Origin: an uncultured Oscillospiraceae bacterium
GTDB taxonomy: Bacteria > Bacillota > Clostridia > Oscillospirales > Acutalibacteraceae
Assembly: GCA_900539165.1 (NCBI GenBank)
Contig: UQAZ01000010.1
Location: 15,640-79,639, forward strand
DNA: 64,000 nucleotides
Direction of reading: 5' to 3'
The notes beneath the pieces were generated by a model. It worked only from the letters and a program-made list of their open reading frames with translations. It was not told where the DNA came from and did not search any database. This document shows, piece after piece, positions 55,535-64,000 of this stretch. The translations under genes and the position numbers were made by a program. Within the stretch, counting starts at the first letter, position 1. Each line of letters begins with the position of its first letter.

Positions 55535-56046
55535 CAGTCTGTATTTATAAGCTTTTCATCAATGTTGTTTATTACATTCATTAAATCGGGTTTTTCGTTT
55601 TTCATTTCTGATATTATAAGCCCGGTAAATGTGTAGCGACAGCAGGTGAATAAAAATTCGGTGAATTTATTTTCTGTGTGCTTTGCCTTTACGAAGGCTC
55701 TTATGAATTTATCTGCATTTGTATCAATCAAATCAATAGCCTTTAGGCTGTGTTTTGATTGCAATGCGCTTTTGATGACATCTTGGTATTTTTCAAGCAC
55801 TTTTATGATTTTTATTGCCGATTCATACCAAGTTGAGTTTTCGTCAATGCTGTTGCAGATTGCGTCAATCTCGCTGTTTACGCTTTTTGTAATTAGGTCG
55901 TCGATGCTTTTGTAATAGTAGTAGAATGTTTGTCTGCTTGTGCCGCAGTGTTCCGTAAGGTCTACTATTGAAATTTTTGCGTACCCCTTTTCTTTTGATA
56001 ACTCTAAAAAGCCTTTAATAAATATTTTGCCGTAGTCTTGTGCCAT
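55534..56046 (-). CDS. TetR/AcrR-family regulator
   Basis: 170 aa. N-terminal helix-turn-helix: KGYAKISIVDLTEHCGTSRQTFYYYYKSIDDLI, the classic TetR pattern. The C-terminal domain resembles the TetR_C family that accompanies DhaS-like regulators. Ligand unknown. It lies downstream of the damaged Ech operon on the same strand and may use its transcript or its own promoter. Confidence 0.9.
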   Translation of the reverse strand: MAQDYGKIFIKGFLELSKEKGYAKISIVDLTEHCGTSRQTFYYYYKSIDDLITKSVNSEIDAICNSIDENSTWYESAIKIIKVLEKYQDVIKSALQSKHSLKAIDLIDTNADKFIRAFVKAKHTENKFTEFLFTCCRYTFTGLIISEMKNEKPDLMNVINNIDEKLINTD

Positions 56047-56056
56047 TTTTCTTTCC

Positions 56057-56131
56057 TTAAAATTTTGCTGTGTGATAGAAGCCGTATGGCTTGTTGATGA
56101 GCGAATAACGCTCTGCTTTTTGCTTTAACAT
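56057..56131 (-). other. Short 24-codon frame between the Ech remnant and the TetR gene
   Basis: A frame starting ATG at 56131 encodes a basic 24-residue peptide beginning MLKQKAERYS and ending FYHTAKF. A weak ribosome site (aagga) lies 11 bp upstream. It may be a relic of a later Ech gene or chance; I cannot assign it. Confidence 0.25.
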
Positions 56132-56162
56132 ATTCTGGGAAGTCCTTCGCCTATAAGAACTC

Positions 56163-56692
56163 CTACCGTTCTTTTTCCGCAAGTAATTCAAGACCTCTGT
56201 GAACGAAACCGATTGACGGAATTGCTTCTACAACCTTGTCCGCCTCCTTTTCAACGGCTTTGTCTTGCTTTAATTTGTTGCTCTTTTCTTTGAGCAATGC
56301 AAGAGATTTTACAACACCGTCAATTATAGCCTGCGGTCGTGCCGCACAGCCGGGTACATAAATGTCAACGGGAATTGCTTTGTCGACACCGCCGATAACA
56401 TTGTAGCAGTCCTTAAACACACCGCCGTTGCAGGCGCATATGCCTATTGCACACACAACCTTAGGCTCTGTCATCTGCTCGTATAACTGTTTTACTACGC
56501 TAATGTTTTGAGTGTGTTTACGCTTCCCGTGATTAGCAGAATATCTGCGTGCTTTGGATTTCCTGTGTTAATAACGCCGAAGCGTTCTACATCATAAAGC
56601 GGTGTAAGGCAGGCAAGCACTTCTATGTCGCAGCCGTTGCATGAGCTTGCGTCATAGTGCATTATCCACGGTGATTTTGTTATATCTGCCAT
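56163..56692 (-). pseudogene. Broken NuoB/EchC-like subunit, frameshifted and fused to a fragment of a NuoD/EchE-like subunit
   Basis: Ech-type small subunit that should bind an iron-sulfur cluster. The 5' part (56495-56692, 65 codons) has SSCNGCDIEVLACLTPLYDVERFG and reads to GSVN, then shifts frame and stops. The 3' part (from before 56474) continues the family with [38 protein letters not shown]. The frames rejoin if one AC is removed from an ACACAC tract near 56510. After the normal end ([13 protein letters not shown]) comes [12 protein letters not shown], the motif of the NuoD/EchE large subunit, so DNA between them was probably lost. The stop follows at once. Cluster cysteines Cys18 and Cys21 are kept. 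Start overlaps echB as TAATG. Confidence 0.85.
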
Positions 56693-57588
56693 TATATAAC
56701 CCCCTTACCCTTTAGCACTTCAATTACGATTAAGTTTAACGCTCCCAAAACAGCGGTTACAATCCATGTGTTGTCGAGCATTGTTTTCCATTTGAATCTT
56801 GCGTTTGTGTTGTCGATAAGTATTTCTACAAAATAGCAAGCGATTACACCCACTATTGCAAGTAAAATGCTAAGCTTGCTTGAATTGAGGAAAAACAGCG
56901 ACAATAATCCGATAAGAAAAATGTTTTCGTACCAATGCGAAATTTCCACAATGGCGAACATCTTGCCGTTAAATTCCGTTGTTATACCCTTAACAAGCTC
57001 CTGATGAGCGTGGTGCGAGGTGGACAAATCGAAAGGATGCTTTCTCAGCTTAATTGTCATAATAAACAGAAATCCGAGAAAGATACCCGGCAGATATATA
57101 ACCGCAGGAGCGCCGTTGTGATTTATGATGTCGGATACTTTGAAGCTGCCTGTTACCACATACAGTCCTATTGCGGCAATTAACACCATTGGTTCATACG
57201 CAAGCATTTGAACAAGCTCTCTGCTCGCTCCCATAAATGCGTACGGAGAATGTCCGCTTGATGCGGCGATTACAAGGAAGATGTTTGCCGTTGTCAGCGT
57301 AAAAAGAATTAAAAGTATGTCATAGCCCGCAAAGAACAGCAGACCCGTAACGATTATGAAAAACAGAAAGGTCGAAAGGTAGAGAAGCTGTACTCTGTTT
57401 ATGACCTTTGTTTGTTTTCTGAGAAGCTTTGAAACATCGTAAAGCGGTTGAAGCAGCGGCGGACCCTGTCTGCCCTGCATTCTTGCGGTAACTCGTCTGT
57501 CAATTCCTGCCAAAAGCGCTCCGGCAAACGGTGCAAGTATGAAATATAAAATCGCACTGATTACAAGTGATGTGTTTCCGAGTGCCAT
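56692..57588 (-). CDS. NuoH/EchB-like membrane subunit
   Basis: 298 aa, about eight helices. GIDRRVTARMQGRQGPPLLQPLYDVSKLL is the conserved NuoH/EchB cytoplasmic loop, and KLRKHPFDLSTSHHAHQELVKG the second one. It carries ions in Ech hydrogenases and related complexes and docks the soluble arm. Overlaps the NuoL-like gene as TAATG. Apparently intact although its soluble partners are lost. Confidence 0.93.
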   Translation of the reverse strand: MALGNTSLVISAILYFILAPFAGALLAGIDRRVTARMQGRQGPPLLQPLYDVSKLLRKQTKVINRVQLLYLSTFLFFIIVTGLLFFAGYDILLILFTLTTANIFLVIAASSGHSPYAFMGASRELVQMLAYEPMVLIAAIGLYVVTGSFKVSDIINHNGAPAVIYLPGIFLGFLFIMTIKLRKHPFDLSTSHHAHQELVKGITTEFNGKMFAIVEISHWYENIFLIGLLSLFFLNSSKLSILLAIVGVIACYFVEILIDNTNARFKWKTMLDNTWIVTAVLGALNLIVIEVLKGKGVI

Positions 57589-59576
57589 TAGAATACACCT
57601 CCCGTAATAACTGCGTTGAGTGTAAACAGTACCATAATGCCTATGCTTACAAATACACTTGCTTTATACATTTTGTGTTCTCCGAATATGTCCTTCATAT
57701 ACCAGTTGGTGAGAAATTCCTTTTTCTCTGTGCCAAAGGAATCTATGAAGCCGACCTGATCCTCTGTACCTGCACCGTTAAAGTATCTGTCTGCTTTTGT
57801 AAACGGTCTGTTTTTGGCAACAAGGAAATATGTTGCTATCGGAACAACAAAGGTGAACAGCACCATAATGATTGTCAAAACAATATTTTCACCGCTGATT
57901 ACATCGAGCGTTGTGTTAAATACCGATGCTATGTATGGGTCAACTACAAATTTTGAAATGATCGGGAATGCAAAAATTATAAGTATCATCATCCCGCCGT
58001 GAGTGAAAAGCGAAACCCATTGGTTTATTGAAATTGTGTTTTTGTGTAGTGTGTCGGACGGATTTGACGAAAGTACCGTTGCCAACCATTTTGCCCAATA
58101 GAAAAGCGTTGTCGCACTTCCGAAGCAAATGCACAGCACGAGTATGGTTGATACTAATATTTCGAGCAAATTACCGCTTGCAAGTCCTGTGTCAACAAAA
58201 GCCTTTAACGCAGCCCATTTGGAAATAAGCATACCGAACGGTGCAAGGAACATACCTGCAATGCCTACTACAAGCGTCCAGGTAAGATATGGGTATCTTC
58301 TTACAAGACCGTGCATTGTTTCTATGTCTCTTGAGCCTGTTTGATGTTCGATTGAGCCGACTGTTTGGAACAACAGTGATTTTGACACTGCGTGGAATAT
58401 TACGAGGAATATTGCCGCCCATACAGTCTCTCTCGTTCCTATACCCGCACAGGCGGTGATAAGTCCTAAATTGGAAAGGGTAGAGTATGCCAAAACCTTT
58501 TTGCCGTCTGCAACCGTGATTGCGAGCATAGACATAGCAAGGAAAGTAAGACCGCCGACGAGGGCAACCAAATAACCGCTTGCCTCACCATGCATTGCCG
58601 GAGCAAGACGAATTAAAAGATAAACGCCTGCCTTTACCATTGTTGCGCTGTGAAGCAATGCCGATGACGGTGTAGGCGCAACCATTGCCCCGAGAAGCCA
58701 TCTCGAAAACGGAAGCTGTGCGCTTTTTGTTAATGCACCGAATGCCAAGCATATTATCGGAAAAACAATAATTCCCTTGTTGTTCGGCGCTTGGCTTACG
58801 ATTTGTTCTAAATCAACAATGCCGTGGTTTGTGCCGAGAATCACTATACCTGCTGCCATTGCAAGTCCTCCGAGAAGGTTCATCCACAGCGCTTTGAAGC
58901 AGTTGTGAACAGCCTCTTTCATTCTTGTGTAGCCGATGAGAAGGAATGAGCAAACGCTTGTAACCTCCCAGAAGAAGTACAGCCACAGCAGACTGTTTGA
59001 AAGCACAAGTCCAAACATCGCACCGATGAATATATACATTACGGCAAAGAAAAAGCTTTTTCTGTCCTTTACCTCATCTGCGTGATGACGGTGATAGTCG
59101 TCCATATATCCGCAGGCATAAACCGTGATTAATGTGCCGACAATAGCAATAATCAAAATCATAATTACGGTAAGTCTGTCGCAATGTAGGTGATTGATTT
59201 CGATTTTAGGTTTTTTGTCTCCGAATTCGTACCAAAATTCAAGCCCTGTTTGTGCTATTGATAAAAGTGCCGCATAGTATTTCTTGTACTTGATTGACAG
59301 CACGGTGATAAGTAAAACGAGGAATATTTCTCCTGCGACCATTGCATAGTCAATCAACTCTGTTATCGGCAGACCGAACATCATCATCGTTTCGTCAAAT
59401 CTCAATGTTTGGGTGCCTGTCATAAAGTATGCCAAAGAAAAAGTGACTGCCGTAAAAATAATGGCGGCGCTTGACAGGTAGGTGATAATTTTTCTTACGC
59501 TGTTGTTTTTCGTCACAGCGAGAAGCAAAGCGCTGATGAATGGAAAACCTACCAAAAATGCAATCAAATTTTCCAT
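57588..59576 (-). CDS. NuoL/EchA-like proton-pumping membrane subunit
   Basis: 662 aa from the ATG at 59576 (ribosome site aagagg); a start eight codons upstream is unlikely. About sixteen helices. SLLWLYFFWEVTSVCSFLLIGYT, the broken-helix lysine region GALTKSAQLPFSRWLLGAMVAPTPSSALLHSATMVKAG are the antiporter-type hallmarks. A pump subunit of Ech/Mbh-type complexes. First gene of the operon. Confidence 0.94.
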   Translation of the reverse strand: MENLIAFLVGFPFISALLLAVTKNNSVRKIITYLSSAAIIFTAVTFSLAYFMTGTQTLRFDETMMMFGLPITELIDYAMVAGEIFLVLLITVLSIKYKKYYAALLSIAQTGLEFWYEFGDKKPKIEINHLHCDRLTVIMILIIAIVGTLITVYACGYMDDYHRHHADEVKDRKSFFFAVMYIFIGAMFGLVLSNSLLWLYFFWEVTSVCSFLLIGYTRMKEAVHNCFKALWMNLLGGLAMAAGIVILGTNHGIVDLEQIVSQAPNNKGIIVFPIICLAFGALTKSAQLPFSRWLLGAMVAPTPSSALLHSATMVKAGVYLLIRLAPAMHGEASGYLVALVGGLTFLAMSMLAITVADGKKVLAYSTLSNLGLITACAGIGTRETVWAAIFLVIFHAVSKSLLFQTVGSIEHQTGSRDIETMHGLVRRYPYLTWTLVVGIAGMFLAPFGMLISKWAALKAFVDTGLASGNLLEILVSTILVLCICFGSATTLFYWAKWLATVLSSNPSDTLHKNTISINQWVSLFTHGGMMILIIFAFPIISKFVVDPYIASVFNTTLDVISGENIVLTIIMVLFTFVVPIATYFLVAKNRPFTKADRYFNGAGTEDQVGFIDSFGTEKKEFLTNWYMKDIFGEHKMYKASVFVSIGIMVLFTLNAVITGGVF

Positions 59577-59625
59577 TTTGTACCTCTTTTCTAACCACAA
59601 AACGGTTTAATTTATACCTATTGAA

Positions 59626-59654
59626 ATACTAACATAAAGCATAATTAAAATCAA
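59626..59654 (-). promoter_or_regulatory. Candidate promoter of the Ech-type operon
   Basis: On the minus strand TTGATT, 17 bp, TAGTAT, about 50 bp before the start. Fair match. Confidence 0.5.
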
Positions 59655-59754
59655 TATTATGTAATATAGATAAGCGTAGAATTTTTTTGGTTAAAATATA
59701 TAAAAAACGGAACGCAGGGTTATATTAATTTTTCGTAAGAGAACTTAAATTTTG

Positions 59755-59783
59755 TTGAAATTTTACGAAATTAGTTATATACT
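59755..59783 (+). promoter_or_regulatory. Promoter of the Fn3/deacetylase gene
   Basis: TTGAAA, 17 bp, TATACT, about 35 bp upstream of the start. Confidence 0.75.
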
Positions 59784-59817
59784 ATTGTTAAATATTAATG
59801 AAAGTGGAGGCATGTTA

Positions 59818-61134
59818 ATGTCTAACAGAATAAGATTAGTCGGCTTGATTGTAACTGCAATCGTTCTTATAGCGGGAATCGTCGGAATGTCTGTTGTTGC
59901 GTCAAATAATATAGGTGATGTTAAAAGCGTAAAATCTGGTGCGGTTACCGAAAGCAGTGCCGAATTGAAATGGAGCAGGGTAGGCTCGGCTGACGGATAT
60001 TTTGTATATCAAAAATCTGACGGAGAGTACGAGAGAGTGACGGCTTTGGATAAGCCGGGTGAGCTTTCGACTGTTATTGAAAATCTTGAGCAGGCAACGC
60101 CGTACACTTTTTATGTAGACGCTTATAAGCAGCTCAAAAAGAAAACCGTGCAGAGCAAAAAACATACCGAGATTTCTTTGTGTACGCTTCCTGTTGCACC
60201 GGCGCTAAAGGCCATTCCGGTAGCAGGCGGAGTTGTGGGAATTTCGTGGGATGTAAACGAGCGTGCCACGGGATATAAAATTGAATATTCACAGTCTGAG
60301 GATTTTTCGGACTCTAAGAGCATTGATATTGACGACCCCACTTTAGACAAAACAGAGATTGCTGATTTGGAGATAAATAAGGATTATTACTTCAGAGCAT
60401 CTGCTTTTGTTAAGTATAATGATTCCGACCTTTATTCAAAGACCTGCGAGCCTGTTAAGTGTACCGTGCAGAGTGAGGAGGAGCTGAATAAGCTTGACCC
60501 CAATAAGCCGATGATTGCCGTCACTTTTGATGACGGCCCGGGTTACAACAGTGCAAGCGGCAGAATTTTGGATGTTATCGAAAAGTATCATATTAAAGCC
60601 ACATTCTTTATGGTCGGCAAAAACGCTGCCGCAAATCCCGATAATGTTAAGAGAAAGGTTCAACTCGGATGTGAGATAGGAAACCATACCTATGACCATT
60701 CCCGTTATGGCAAAAAGGTTACATCGGGCGATATTAAAAGCGCAAGCGATGCTATTTCAGAGGCGGGCGGCGGAGCAAAGGTGACCTGTTTCCGTTCTCC
60801 GGGCGGTAACACCACTCCTTCTATCAGAAAGGAATGTGAAGCTGAGGGAATGCCGCTTTACTATTGGTCACTTGACACAATGGACTGGAAAAGCAGAGAC
60901 GCCAATAAGGTTTATTCAGCCGTTATGGACAATGTTAAGGACGGCGACATTATTTTAATGCACGAGATATATGAATCGACAGCAGACGCTTTTGAAAAAA
61001 TGGTGCCTGCGCTTATCGAGCAAGGCTATCAGCTTGTTACCTGCGAGGAGCTTGTCAGAGCAAAAACAGGCTCTGCACCGTCTGCCGGTACTCAATATGT
61101 AAACGGCACAACCGTTAATAATGAAACAAGCTAA
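59818..61134 (+). CDS. Membrane-anchored Fn3/polysaccharide deacetylase (peptidoglycan-type)
   Basis: 438 aa from the ATG at 59818 (ribosome site gtggagg). One N-terminal anchor (LVGLIVTAIVLIAGIVGMSVV), two fibronectin-III-like domains (about 35-120 and 125-215; SSAELKWSRVGSADGYFVYQ, VVGISWDVNERATGYKIEYS), then a NodB deacetylase: TFDDGPGYNSASG, ATFFMVGKNA, GNHTYDHSRYG with both metal His, FRSPGG, LDTMDWKS, DIILMHE. All catalytic residues are kept. Removes acetyl groups from cell-wall GlcNAc, which protects against lysozyme. The substrate is inferred. Confidence 0.93.
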   Translation: MSNRIRLVGLIVTAIVLIAGIVGMSVVASNNIGDVKSVKSGAVTESSAELKWSRVGSADGYFVYQKSDGEYERVTALDKPGELSTVIENLEQATPYTFYVDAYKQLKKKTVQSKKHTEISLCTLPVAPALKAIPVAGGVVGISWDVNERATGYKIEYSQSEDFSDSKSIDIDDPTLDKTEIADLEINKDYYFRASAFVKYNDSDLYSKTCEPVKCTVQSEEELNKLDPNKPMIAVTFDDGPGYNSASGRILDVIEKYHIKATFFMVGKNAAANPDNVKRKVQLGCEIGNHTYDHSRYGKKVTSGDIKSASDAISEAGGGAKVTCFRSPGGNTTPSIRKECEAEGMPLYYWSLDTMDWKSRDANKVYSAVMDNVKDGDIILMHEIYESTADAFEKMVPALIEQGYQLVTCEELVRAKTGSAPSAGTQYVNGTTVNNETS

Positions 61135-61158
61135 GCGGTTAAAATTAAATATTTATGA

Positions 61159-61190
61159 AACGGCAGAGCTTGTTTGGCTCTGTCGTTTTT
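61159..61190 (+). terminator. Terminator after the deacetylase gene
   Basis: ACGGCAGAGC and GCTCTGTCGT around a 7-nt loop, then TTTT. Confidence 0.85.
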
Positions 61191-61233
61191 GCTGTCGGGA
61201 GCAAATTTTTATATGCTAATTGCATATTGAATA

Positions 61234-61262
61234 TTGACATTTTTGTAATTACGATTTATATT
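61234..61262 (+). promoter_or_regulatory. Promoter of nadB-nadC
   Basis: TTGACA, 17 bp, TATATT, about 50 bp upstream of nadB. Confidence 0.8.
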
Positions 61263-61315
61263 AGAATAAGTATATTATAAATATGCTTATTTTTTGAAAT
61301 ACGGATTTAGGAACG

Positions 61316-62641
61316 ATGAAAAAGGATAATTTTATTAAAACAGATACAGTTATTGTCGGCTCGGGTGTTGCCGGCCTTTTTGCCGCACTTTGCCTGCCTG
61401 CAACCCAGGATGTTATGGTAATCACTAAGGAAAAGCTTGATGATTGTGATTCATGGCTCGCACAGGGCGGTGTGTGCGTGCTTAAAAATATTGACGATTT
61501 TGATTGCTATTTTGAGGACACAATGAAAGCCGGACATTACGAGAATAATCCTGAAGCTGTCAGGGTTATGATTGAGTCGTCTCAGGACGTGATAGGTACG
61601 CTTATTGATTTGGGCGTTAAGTTTGATACCGACGGCGACGGCTCGTATGATTACACCCGTGAGGGCGCACACCGCAGAAACAGAATTTTGCACCACAAGG
61701 ACGAGACCGGTAAGCAGATTACCGAAACTCTCCTTGAAATTGCAAAGACTAAGCCTAATATTACCTTCGTTACACGCACAACGATGATTGATTTTATCGA
61801 AAAGGATAATACCTGCTACGGTATCGTATGCCTTGACGAGTATGGCGAAAAGGGAGCTATTATTGCCGACAATGTTATTCTTGCAACAGGCGGTATCGGC
61901 GGTCTTTTCCTTAATTCCACAAACTACCCTCACATTACGGGCGACAGCTTTGCGCTTAGCCTAAAGCATAATGTTGAACTTGAAAATATTAACTATATTC
62001 AAATTCACCCCACCACTCTTTACAGCAAGAAAAAGGGCAGACGCTTTCTTATCAGCGAGAGCGTAAGAGGTGAGGGTGCAGTTTTGCTTAACGAAAACGG
62101 CGAACGCTTTACGGACGAGCTTCAGCCGAGAGATGTTGTAACAAATGCTATCGTTGACGAGATGAATAAGTTTGGCACAGATCATGTTTATATCAATCTG
62201 CCCACTATGACCTCCGAGGAGGCTGAAAAGAGATTTCCTAATATCTTTGAAGCTTGTAAGGACGAGGGATACGATATTACAAAGGATATGGTTCCCGTTA
62301 CTCCTGCTCAGCATTATATGATGGGCGGTGTTAAGACGGACACAAACGGTGTAACATCTATGAAGAACCTTTATGCCGTTGGTGAAACTGCCTGCAACGG
62401 CGTTCACGGCAGAAACAGGCTTGCATCAAATTCACTTTTGGAAAGCCTTGTTTTTGCAAAGCGTGCGGCGGATATGATTGCTGACGATAATAGCGTAAAG
62501 GATGATGACTTGCCTCCTGTGGATTTGGAAACATATCCGTCGAGAGACGAAATCCAAAAGGAGTTTAAGACCCTTATTATGAATGAGATTAAGAGAAAGG
62601 ACCCCGACTTCTATGCTAAATGGTGTGACAATGAAAATTAA
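61316..62641 (+). CDS. nadB: L-aspartate oxidase
   Basis: 441 aa flavoprotein, first step of NAD synthesis (aspartate to iminoaspartate). FAD loop VIVGSGVAGLFAAL, DSWLAQGGVCV, HRRNRILHHKDETGKQI, SVRGEGAVLLNENGERFTDEL, and the C-terminal GRNRLASNSLLESLVFAKRAA. Shorter than the E. coli enzyme (540) because the C-terminal helical domain is reduced, as in other clostridial forms. Overlaps nadC by 11 bp. Confidence 0.96.
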   Translation: MKKDNFIKTDTVIVGSGVAGLFAALCLPATQDVMVITKEKLDDCDSWLAQGGVCVLKNIDDFDCYFEDTMKAGHYENNPEAVRVMIESSQDVIGTLIDLGVKFDTDGDGSYDYTREGAHRRNRILHHKDETGKQITETLLEIAKTKPNITFVTRTTMIDFIEKDNTCYGIVCLDEYGEKGAIIADNVILATGGIGGLFLNSTNYPHITGDSFALSLKHNVELENINYIQIHPTTLYSKKKGRRFLISESVRGEGAVLLNENGERFTDELQPRDVVTNAIVDEMNKFGTDHVYINLPTMTSEEAEKRFPNIFEACKDEGYDITKDMVPVTPAQHYMMGGVKTDTNGVTSMKNLYAVGETACNGVHGRNRLASNSLLESLVFAKRAADMIADDNSVKDDDLPPVDLETYPSRDEIQKEFKTLIMNEIKRKDPDFYAKWCDNEN

Positions 62642-63470
62642 TGTAGACGACTACATTATAAATACTCTCAAGGAGGATATTACCTCAGAGGATGTTACCA
62701 CAAATGCGGTAATGCCCGAAAACAAGCAGGGCAAGGCTAATCTTATCTGTAAGCAGGACGGCATTATATGCGGTCTGGGCGTGTTTGAGAGAACATTTAA
62801 GCTCCTTGATGAGAGCAGTCATTTTGAGGCTAATTGTAAGGATGGCGATTTTGTTAAAAAGGGCGATTTGCTCGGCGTTATTTACGGTGATGTTAAGGCT
62901 ATTCTTTCGGGCGAAAGAACGGGACTTAATTATCTTCAGCGTATGAGTGGTATTGCAACTATGACCAGAGAGTATGTTGACGAGCTAAAAGGTTATGATA
63001 CCGTTTTACTTGATACAAGAAAGACTACTCCTAATATGCGTCCGTTTGAAAAGTATGCGGTTAAGGTCGGCGGCGCAACAAATCACAGATATAATCTCTC
63101 CGACGGTGTACTGCTCAAGGATAACCACATTGATGCGGCAGGCTCGGTAACAAATGCTATTCAAATGGCAAAGGCTTATGCTCCGTTCGTTCGTAAGATA
63201 GAAATTGAAACCGAAACTTTGGAGCAGGTTAAAGAAGCTATTGAGGCGGGCGCAGATATTATTATGCTCGATAATATGGATAACGATACTATGAGAAAAG
63301 CTGTCGAAATGATTGGCGATAAGGCACAAACAGAGTGCAGCGGTAATGTTACTAAGGCTCGCCTGAGAGAAATTGCCGAGATAGGTGTTGATTTTGTTTC
63401 GTGCGGTGCGCTTACTCATTCGGCTGCAATTATGGATGTCAGCCTTAAAAATTTAACTGTTATTGATTAA
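62631..63470 (+). CDS. nadC: Nicotinate-nucleotide pyrophosphorylase (quinolinate phosphoribosyltransferase)
   Basis: 279 aa from the ATG at 62631, within the end of nadB. Converts quinolinate and PRPP to NaMN. LNYLQRMSGIAT, DTRKTTPNMRPFEKYAVKVGG, NHRYNLSDGVLLKDNH, IEIETETLEQVKEAIEAGADIIMLDNM are all present. No nadA (quinolinate synthase) gene is in the window; it may lie elsewhere. Confidence 0.96.
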   Translation: MKINVDDYIINTLKEDITSEDVTTNAVMPENKQGKANLICKQDGIICGLGVFERTFKLLDESSHFEANCKDGDFVKKGDLLGVIYGDVKAILSGERTGLNYLQRMSGIATMTREYVDELKGYDTVLLDTRKTTPNMRPFEKYAVKVGGATNHRYNLSDGVLLKDNHIDAAGSVTNAIQMAKAYAPFVRKIEIETETLEQVKEAIEAGADIIMLDNMDNDTMRKAVEMIGDKAQTECSGNVTKARLREIAEIGVDFVSCGALTHSAAIMDVSLKNLTVID

Positions 63471-63497
63471 TTTCAAACAGGGTGTGGACATAATTAG

Positions 63498-64000
63498 ATG
63501 AAAAATAAAAGTATTATTTTAGACGATTACACACAGATTAGAGAGGTTTTTGAACAAAACGGAGTTCAAAGACCTTTTGTCTGTTGTGGAAAAAGCTTTC
63601 AAAACACAAGAATTTTTGAATTTTTGAAGCAGTTTAACATTACCGTTTTTGATAACATTCGCCCTAATCCGAGATTTGAGGATATGATAGAGGGTGCAAG
63701 AGTTTTTAATGAAAACGATTGCGATTTTATTATAGGTGCGGGTGGCGGTTCTCCGATTGACAGCGCAAAGATGATTAGACTTATGACGAGCAATGATGTT
63801 TCAACTTGCCTCAGCGAGCCTATGGAGAATAACGATATTAAGTCTCTTTATATTCCCACTACGGCAGGCACGGGTGCAGAGGCTACAAAATCGTCGGTTT
63901 TTTATATTAACGAAAAAGATAAAATGAGTATTGCAAATCTTGATTTTCTTCCCGATTATGTTATACTTGATTCCTCGCTTTTGAACACACTTCCTCTGTA
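63498..64000 (+). CDS. Iron-containing alcohol dehydrogenase family protein, N-terminal part (3' end outside window)
   Basis: The frame is open from the ATG at 63498 to the window end (167 codons). Rossmann-type half: FIIGAGGGSPIDSAKMIR (GGGSxxDxAK NAD-binding motif) and IPTTAGTGAEATKSSVFY, the Fe-ADH signature. The substrate cannot be told; the metal-binding half is outside. 27 bp after nadC with only a weak ribosome site. Confidence 0.9.
   Translation, partial: MKNKSIILDDYTQIREVFEQNGVQRPFVCCGKSFQNTRIFEFLKQFNITVFDNIRPNPRFEDMIEGARVFNENDCDFIIGAGGGSPIDSAKMIRLMTSNDVSTCLSEPMENNDIKSLYIPTTAGTGAEATKSSVFYINEKDKMSIANLDFLPDYVILDSSLLNTLPL

Overview
The window looks like a chromosome segment from an anaerobic, low-to-moderate GC Firmicute of the class Clostridia, probably an Oscillospiraceae/Ruminococcus-like gut bacterium. 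This is inferred from gene content: a paired GlgC/GlgD glycogen operon, ribonuclease Y, a T-box leader on thrS, FeoA-FeoA-FeoB with a Cys-rich partner, Ech-hydrogenase-type membrane subunits, and CpsC/CpsD-type exopolysaccharide genes. Most promoters have a good sigma-A form (TTGACA-like, 17 bp, TATAAT-like). No rRNA, tRNA, CRISPR array, transposase or prophage gene was seen.

Layout. 1-5.1 kb (+): glycogen synthesis, glgB (5' end cut off)-glgC-glgD-glgA. 5.1-8.6 kb (-): an ABC exporter whose large subunit joins a permease to an M1-like outer domain without a zinc motif. 9.0-11.0 kb (-): an ECF sigma factor between two recently duplicated DUF4367-type anti-sigma-like membrane proteins. 11.1-15.3 kb (+): prfB (no frameshift), a PdaA-like deacetylase lipoprotein and a GPH-family symporter with a long cytoplasmic tail. 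15.5-20.0 kb (+): mreB-mreC-mreD-PBP2. 20.0-24.3 kb (+): a divergent methylglyoxal synthase, then hisS-aspS-yfbR with overlapping ends. 24.5-28.1 kb (-): a ferrous iron operon behind three evenly spaced palindromes, divergent from a zinc-ribbon membrane protein gene.

29.2-46.6 kb (-) is a 17-gene exopolysaccharide locus that may be read from one promoter at about 46.65 kb: chain-length regulator and tyrosine kinase, initiating sugar-phosphate transferase, dTDP-rhamnose synthesis, four glycosyltransferases, two acyltransferases, a radical SAM/SPASM protein, polymerase, flippase and a VanZ-like protein. Many of its genes overlap by stop/start junctions. It is followed by an orphan OmpR-type regulator, a Dabb protein and rny.

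49.7-52 kb (+): T-box-controlled thrS. 52-53.9 kb (-): larB-larC without larA or larE. 54-55.5 kb (+): metY behind an 18-codon leader peptide and an inverted repeat. 55.5-59.6 kb (-): a TetR regulator and a damaged Ech-type operon. Only the two membrane subunits are intact; the NuoB-like subunit is frameshifted at an AC repeat and its tail carries a motif of the missing NuoD-like large subunit. 59.8-64 kb (+): a fibronectin-III/polysaccharide deacetylase, nadB-nadC and the start of an iron-type alcohol dehydrogenase.

The most unusual items are the eroded Ech operon, the metY leader peptide, the duplicated anti-sigma unit that lost its sigma gene at a microhomology, the methylglyoxal synthase lacking two catalytic aspartates, and the triple operator in the feo leader. 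I did not find a clearly new multi-gene defence or mobile system. All family assignments come from reading motifs by eye, without database searches.
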